A stretch of DNA of 64,000 nt from JBFXAM01 sp050184295 (GTDB lineage: Bacteria; Planctomycetota; Phycisphaerae; UBA1845; Fen-1342): contig JBFXAM010000003.1 in NCBI GenBank assembly GCA_050184295.1, positions 1-64,000 of the forward strand. Direction: 5' to 3'. Positions within the stretch are counted from its first letter, which is position 1. Each line of letters starts with the position of its first letter. Under the pieces are notes generated by a model. The model was not told the DNA's origin and searched no databases. It was given only the letters and a program-made list of their open reading frames with translations. A program made the position numbers and the translations under genes. Shown piece by piece: positions 60,401 to 64,000 of the stretch.

Positions 60401-62614
60401 GAAGGCTTGCCGCCGCAGCAGCGCCTCGAGAGTCACTTCGTCTACACCATCGTGCAGGCGGACGGTAATCAGAACCTCGAAGCCGGCGAGAACTTCGGCG
60501 ACGACGGCGATCCCTTCCCGGGCAGTGCCAATCAGACGACCTGGAATCGGACCACGGACCCGAGCAACCGCTGGTACAGCGGCCAGGGCAGCGGTCTCGA
60601 CATCACCAACATCGTCCAGAACGCCAATTCGTCCACGGTCACCTTCCGTTGGACGCCGCGCGAACTGCCCAGTCTCGACTGGATCCAGCCGCCGGGCGGC
60701 ACTTCCGTCGGCGGCCTCTACTCGCTCCGCTACTTCGCGTACGACCAGTTCGGCGGAACGACCATCGAGTTCTTCGCGTTCCGCAACGAGCCGGAGATCC
60801 CGCTCAACTACGACAATGGAATTCCGCTCGGATCGAGCACCAAGGCGCCGGGCGAGGTTGACGGCGTCTACCGTGCCGACGTGAGCCTCCTGCCGGACGG
60901 CACCTACACGTTCTACGCCCGACTCGTGCCCGGCGTTGGCGCCGACAACCGCCAGGAAAACTCGCACTCGCTGCCGCGCGGCTCGATCAACAACGCCGGA
61001 AACGGCTCGATGACCGTCGACAGCGTCGACCTGGCGATTTCCAAGTTCGAGGTCTGGACGATCCGGTGTGTCGCGGGACCGGTCAATAACGAGGAGTGGG
61101 AGATCACCGGCTCGGTCTCCGGCGTGCAGACCGGCCGCGCCCGCACCGGCCAGCCGTACACCTCCGACACCATCGTCGGCGCCGACCTGGTCGCGCGCAA
61201 CGCGGTCGGATTCACGATCAGCAGCGGCAACATCCCGTTCCGCGTGGGCGATCAGTTCACGTTCCTCACGACCGGCCTGACGGCGCACAGCGCCGCGGTC
61301 CTGGTCGACGAAGGCGAAGTCGTCCAACCGCTCCCGCCGATCGCGATGGCGCGGGTCGAGAGCGGCGGCACCTCGGGTCTGGCGCCGCACACGGTGGTGT
61401 TCAAGCACGACCAGTCGAGCGACCCGCGCGGCGCCGTGCTCAACTTCCGCTGGGACTTCGGCGACGGCAGCGAAGCGGTGGTCACCGGCCGCCTGGATCA
61501 GCCGGTTCCGCACACGTACACCATCGCGAGCCCGCAGCCGTACATCGCGACGCTCACCGTCACGAATTCGTTCGGGCTGTTCTCGCAGGCGACGGTGCCG
61601 ATCACCGTGTTCGAGGCGCTCGGGCCCACAGTCCGCATCACGGCCGATCCGGTGACCGGTGTCCGGCCGCTGCGCGTGCGCTTCACCGGCGACTTGACGA
61701 CCGATCCGAACCCCGGCACGCAGGGCCTCGATTACGCGTGGGACTTCGGCGACAACAGCGGCATCGTCACGACCGCGAACGCCGAGCACGTCTACCAGGC
61801 GGCGGGCATCTACCGCGCGACGCTGACGGTGACGAACCGTCCGTACGGCAAGTCGTCGAGCCGGCAGGTCGAGATCCGCGTCTCGGGTCCGCCAGCGAAT
61901 CAGCGGCCGACTGCGGTGATCGACGTGGACAAGCGGTCCGGCGTCGCGCCGCTGACCGTCCTGTTCAGCGGGGCGCGTTCGAGCGATCCCGAGAACGGCC
62001 CGCTGACGTACACATGGAACTTCGGCGACGGCTCGCCGGTCGTTCGCGGCGTGGCCGAGGTCGAGCGCACGTTCACGCGCTCGCGCGCCTACGACGTAAC
62101 GCTCACGGTGGTGGACGACAGCAACCAGTCGGACAGCGCGACGTTCACGATCGTGGTCACGGATGACGCGACCACGGCGAACGCCGCGCCCGTCGCGCGC
62201 ATCCGCGCCAGCGGAACGCAGGGCGCCGCGCCGTTCAGCGTGTCGTTCGACGCCACCGCGTCGACCGATCCGGAAGGCGGACCGCTTTCGTACGCGTGGG
62301 ACTTCGGCGACGGCTCCGAGCAGGTCGTCGGCGGCGTGGTGCAGCACACCTACACGACGCCACAGCGTTACACGGTCGTGCTGAGCGTCGCCGATGCGCA
62401 AGGCGGTCGCGGGGCCGCGTCGATCGAGGTGGTCGTCACCTCGCCGTCGGGCGGCGGGCAGTCGGGCCAGGGTCTGGCGCCGACCGACTCGGGCGGGCCG
62501 GACGTCGCGGCGTGCGGCGCCGGCGGCTGCGGTCCGGTCGGCATGATGCCGATGATGCTGACGTTGATCGGCATCGGCGGCATCCGGCGGTTCGGGCGGC
62601 GCATCTACCGCTAG
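57491..62614 (+). CDS. Giant secreted M6-type metalloprotease with PKD domains
   Basis: 1707 aa. A signal peptide (MASGKRRIAGGWTLCTLAAI...SAQA) is followed by a very long catalytic region of the immune-inhibitor-A (M6) type, with the zinc motif HEYGHSWESFPDLYD (H822, E823, H826) and GAWCVMAGGG downstream as the likely Met-turn. Insertions include Asn/Asp/Gly-rich stretches that may bind calcium. Four PKD domains (about residues 1280-1655) each carry the W-[DN]-FGD core, e.g. YAWDFGDGSEQV. The C-terminus is VAACGAGGCGPVGMMPMML...GIRRFGRRIYR, a Cys-Gly/hydrophobic/Arg tail. ATG 57491 has GGAGG ten nt upstream. It probably degrades extracellular protein. Confidence 0.9.
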   Translation: MASGKRRIAGGWTLCTLAAIVAAGLAPSAQAEARKFCLMLADLPKERAGPPGVLPNRNDVYDRYFDKVKNAWPENTGVRVDSFAEWWEEVSYGDVTVSGDVFGWFSLPWPSRPTGFNGETGFGSQGRIPHVDLQGGNSYQAGSGESFNPFNTHYKYDIDGVGGQDGGDRYGNFSPFDGFFIPGLLLGAQDLFGLPLYIAGERFRDLNGNRAYDAGVPEWGIDKNNNGRIDVDPPGAPVRYNARSFDELFAANIQRPAQGDPDQFPPRFVAWSNETEWYDSNRDGQWNRDGFAFLSRIEQFPTAGAPVVVRFWRGDWGGAEILIEAGRDQPGMPGQRAEPDTQAGDPTPPPLWRYLVLVTDPQQRTVKWYDEQWNNNYDFPEPFEDYLRRWDAGAHDWIRVSEAYIRANFPGDADAMVARVGNRRYDAPNAWNNNGNVNSNNKMQPVQALLLNAAEAAEQDFRNSRITPEPDWLTDFWNERYGTEPPQWDPSIPYLRKVDPAQPRPQRASDGEVPQPTFEANGGGPKNDGRPYFDNVMFTGTILPDPGNRDDGFYDGMAEYDDLAPSIYHSAGDQYLGNITSTQNNAIWGQDIGGGNPSSVFPDGVIPAAGPLAFNVHGDGGFDGGNALNLEVLTWRTDGSSLADTPFDFNGDGIPDFVTYHRDLNLDGLLDLGETPGDRGTVGLITETYANYGVDPDPGTPPNGGPQGLYPWNRHRLIEDCVAALDESVDWDDFITGEGPFGEVVSGMILTPAGTGVGMFSLPAPALNYLIRTRDRINPNALGTARYVPYQFFDGLGIGLNDGAGEGGNFDVGFFHLAFACHEYGHSWESFPDLYDYDVYRDGFTGAIINNPIGAWCVMAGGGIVHPVPILKAANYGGRVPWLTPVDITNSLNPAGITQLTIRSWEFDRDKTVFVYTNPLYDGEQFWLWRNSPGTFVNGALTTPSFDRFQPGFGLMIMHIDNDSQIPGNPEGLPPQQRLESHFVYTIVQADGNQNLEAGENFGDDGDPFPGSANQTTWNRTTDPSNRWYSGQGSGLDITNIVQNANSSTVTFRWTPRELPSLDWIQPPGGTSVGGLYSLRYFAYDQFGGTTIEFFAFRNEPEIPLNYDNGIPLGSSTKAPGEVDGVYRADVSLLPDGTYTFYARLVPGVGADNRQENSHSLPRGSINNAGNGSMTVDSVDLAISKFEVWTIRCVAGPVNNEEWEITGSVSGVQTGRARTGQPYTSDTIVGADLVARNAVGFTISSGNIPFRVGDQFTFLTTGLTAHSAAVLVDEGEVVQPLPPIAMARVESGGTSGLAPHTVVFKHDQSSDPRGAVLNFRWDFGDGSEAVVTGRLDQPVPHTYTIASPQPYIATLTVTNSFGLFSQATVPITVFEALGPTVRITADPVTGVRPLRVRFTGDLTTDPNPGTQGLDYAWDFGDNSGIVTTANAEHVYQAAGIYRATLTVTNRPYGKSSSRQVEIRVSGPPANQRPTAVIDVDKRSGVAPLTVLFSGARSSDPENGPLTYTWNFGDGSPVVRGVAEVERTFTRSRAYDVTLTVVDDSNQSDSATFTIVVTDDATTANAAPVARIRASGTQGAAPFSVSFDATASTDPEGGPLSYAWDFGDGSEQVVGGVVQHTYTTPQRYTVVLSVADAQGGRGAASIEVVVTSPSGGGQSGQGLAPTDSGGPDVAACGAGGCGPVGMMPMMLTLIGIGGIRRFGRRIYR

Positions 62615-62637
62615 ACGCCGCCGATCGTGAGAGATCT

Positions 62638-62685
62638 CCTGCGGGCGTCGCCGCGACCGAGTGGCGGCGCCCGCAGGCATTATTT
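62638..62685 (+). terminator. Terminator after the M6-type protease gene
   Basis: CCTGCGGGC (62638-62646) pairs with GCCCGCAGG (62669-62677); GCCGC (62650-62654) pairs with GCGGC (62664-62668), giving a 14-bp stem with a small bulge. It is followed by CATTATTTCG, partly T-rich. It begins 23 nt after the stop codon. Confidence 0.7.
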
Positions 62686-62808
62686 CGTCTCGCGGCGCGC
62701 TGGTCGCACTCGTGTCTACGGCATATTGTTTCGTCAATTCGGTTCGATCGCGGCGACGAAGCGGAGCGCCGGGCAGCGCGCGCCGCGCTCCAGGGAGCGA
62801 GCTGAGCC

Positions 62809-63738
62809 ATGAGCGGCGCTGAGCACTCGTTGTGCGAGCGCATCCGCGAACTTCGGCGGCGTCACTTTGGCGCGCGCGGCCGCGACGAGCTGGCCCGCCG
62901 CTTGAACGTGCCGCTTGATACGTATGCGCGCTACGAGCGCGACACCATCCCGCCGGGCGCCGTCCTGGTGCAGATGTGCGAGCTCACCGGCGAGGACCTC
63001 CAGTGGCTGCTCACCGGCGTGGCGTCACGCGGCGCCGTCGTCATCTCCGGCGCGCGGCGGCGCCACCAGGATCTGCTCGCGCGCCTGGCGCAACTGCTCG
63101 ACACGCGTCCCGCGCTCGCGACCCCGATCGAGGCGTTTCTCGATCTGCTTCAACGTCCGTCGATCGCGACCGACGCCCATGCGCTGGCGGAACCCGCGCC
63201 GCGCGGCCTGATTCCGGTGTTCGAGCTCGACGAGCTGGGCGACTCGCTGCCCGACGACGACGGACCCCGCGGAGGTCTCTGGCGTCCGCCTGCGGGCGTG
63301 CTCGCGCTCGCGGCGCCGTCGAGCGCGTGCCTCAGCGAACCCGTCGTCAGCGTCGACGCGGACGCCGACGGCGAGCCGCGGCGCGTCTCGCTGGTGCGCG
63401 GAGGAGAGCCCGGCGCTCGCGAGCGTCTCTACGTCGACGACGACGAGCTGCGGCGGAGCTTTCCGCGCGTCTTCGGGGCCCGACTCGCCGACGCGGAGAT
63501 GTCGCCGATGTTCGCGCCCGGCGATGTGCTGCTCGTGGCGCGCGACGCCGCGGCGCAGGTGGGGCGTCCCGCGCTGTTCAAACCGGCGGGGGCGGCGGCG
63601 CGCTGTCGACTCTGGCTGGGCGCGGGCGCGCATGGCATGGAGCTGGGCCGGGTCGGTGACGGCGCGCGCGAGCAGCTCGCGTCGGATTCGATCACCTGGG
63701 CGCTCGAAGTGCTCTTTCGGGTCGCGCCCGCGGCCTGA
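62809..63738 (+). CDS. HTH regulator with serine-less S24/LexA-like domain
   Basis: 309 aa. Residues about 8-67 form an XRE-type helix-turn-helix (ELARRLNVPLDTYARYERDTIPPG). A helical linker and a middle region with Asp-rich ELDELGDSLPDDDG follow. The C-terminal third looks like an S24/LexA peptidase-fold domain: DAEMSPMFAPGDVLLVA (residues 228-244) aligns with the GDSM.P...GD.V.V motif, but the catalytic Ser position is Glu230. It may therefore sense a ligand or dimerise without self-cleavage. ATG 62809 has GGGAGCGAG upstream. It follows the M6-type gene after a terminator, so it is probably a separate unit. Confidence 0.8.
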   Translation: MSGAEHSLCERIRELRRRHFGARGRDELARRLNVPLDTYARYERDTIPPGAVLVQMCELTGEDLQWLLTGVASRGAVVISGARRRHQDLLARLAQLLDTRPALATPIEAFLDLLQRPSIATDAHALAEPAPRGLIPVFELDELGDSLPDDDGPRGGLWRPPAGVLALAAPSSACLSEPVVSVDADADGEPRRVSLVRGGEPGARERLYVDDDELRRSFPRVFGARLADAEMSPMFAPGDVLLVARDAAAQVGRPALFKPAGAAARCRLWLGAGAHGMELGRVGDGAREQLASDSITWALEVLFRVAPAA

Positions 63739-63761
63739 GCCCGACGACGGCGCGATCCGCC

Positions 63762-63779
63762 CGGCCGGGACGCCGGCCG
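63762..63779. terminator. Small stem-loop between converging genes
   Basis: CGGCCGG-GACG-CCGGCCG gives a perfect 7-bp stem and 4-nt loop, between the regulator gene and the leftward acyltransferase gene. No T-tract. Confidence 0.4.
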
Positions 63780-63789
63780 CCGCAAAGCG

Positions 63790-64000
63790 TCAATCGCGTC
63801 GACGCGCGGCAGTCGTCGGCGCATCTCCGCCTCTTGGCCGGGTTTTCCAGCGCCGATGCACCCAGAGGTACTGTTCGGGGTGGCGCCGGATCAGCGCTTC
63901 GAGCGAGTTCGCGTAGTTCCGCGTGATCCACAACAGCGGGTCGGGCTGCCCATCCCATTCGTGCGGGTGGATGATGCGCTCGACCGCGATGCGATAGTGG
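63790..64000 (-). CDS. C-terminal part of an LpxL/HtrB-type lipid A acyltransferase (partial)
   Basis: Sixty-nine residues in an open minus-strand frame continue from beyond the right edge to TGA 63792-63790. The sequence contains LLWITRNYANSLEALIRRHP and EQYLWVHRRWKTRP, the conserved C-terminal end of the lysophospholipid/lauroyl acyltransferases of lipid A biosynthesis (LpxL, HtrB), where 'P-E-Q-[WY]-L-W-V-H-R-R-W-K' is diagnostic. The catalytic HX4E and most of the gene are outside the window. It is a true edge truncation, not a broken gene, as far as can be seen. A planctomycete with lipid A is expected. Confidence 0.8.
   Translation of the reverse strand, partial: HYRIAVERIIHPHEWDGQPDPLLWITRNYANSLEALIRRHPEQYLWVHRRWKTRPRGGDAPTTAARRRD

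Noticed and set aside
57470..62737. 1755-codon minus-strand open frame opposite the M6-type protease
   Set aside because: Arg/Val-rich shadow without any motif; the plus strand has signal peptide, zinc motif and PKD domains.
1..64000. tRNA, rRNA and riboswitch searches by eye
   Set aside because: No T-arm GGTTCGA-type sequence in a cloverleaf context and no conserved rRNA stretches were found; isolated matches lay inside genes.

Overview
The window is high-GC bacterial DNA and most likely comes from a member of the Planctomycetota, probably from the Phycisphaerae or a related class. The evidence is: two secreted proteins ending in paired dockerin-like Ca-binding repeats with the signature NNFDIDPFV; a Ser/Thr kinase with C-terminal TPRs; a YdjY-domain protein; a Gld-type ABC cluster ending in a DUF4340 protein; and very large secreted proteases with PKD domains. 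This assignment rests on family knowledge, not on a search. I saw no rRNA, tRNA or CRISPR array.

Layout. 1-5.9 kb (leftward): a 96-aa phage-like protein, an ABC-2 type permease, a secreted dockerin-like protein and pdxH. 6.2-10.3 kb: two membrane-associated proteins of unknown function, a family-2 glycosyltransferase and a small beta-carbonic-anhydrase-like protein. 10.7-16.5 kb (rightward): pilT, a membrane-anchored PilB/GspE homologue whose Walker A lysine is replaced by leucine, a CvpA-fusion protein and nadK. 16.6-23.0 kb (leftward): a matrixin-like metalloprotease, a 116-bp MITE-like element with an apparent 11-bp target duplication at the stop codon of an aminotransferase gene, rtcB and archease. 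23.1-29.6 kb (rightward, from a good sigma70-type promoter): an ABC ATPase, ABC-2 permease, Gld-type auxiliary protein and DUF4340 protein. 29.7-36.6 kb: arginase (leftward), then a rightward beta-oxidation set with two acyl-CoA dehydrogenases, thiolase, hydroxyacyl-CoA dehydrogenase and enoyl-CoA hydratase.

36.9-45.8 kb: a lipoprotein, a single-domain response regulator, a YdjY-domain protein, a secretin (leftward, with an intrinsic terminator), a copper P-type ATPase and an ECF-type sigma factor. 45.9-57.1 kb: an orphan protein, a huge secreted trypsin-like protease with four tandem modules and a dockerin-like tail, a Ser/Thr kinase with TPRs, hemW, an FHA protein and a partner membrane protein. 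57.2-64.0 kb: a 1707-aa M6-like metalloprotease with four PKD domains and a strong terminator, an HTH regulator with an S24-like domain lacking its serine, and the C-terminal end of an LpxL/HtrB-type acyltransferase running off the right edge.

How the genes fit together. The pilT/pseudo-PilB/CvpA trio and the secretin point to a type IV pilus or type II secretion machine. Several genes encode exported or surface proteins: three proteases, a dockerin-like protein, a lipoprotein and two proteins with a Cys-Gly/hydrophobic/Arg tail. The kinase, FHA protein, response regulator and sigma factor are likely signalling parts. Antisense frames are wide open because of the GC-rich third codon position; I treated the very long overlapping reading frames as shadows. 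Where a strong Shine-Dalgarno sequence or a family-typical N-terminus existed, I used it to choose starts.
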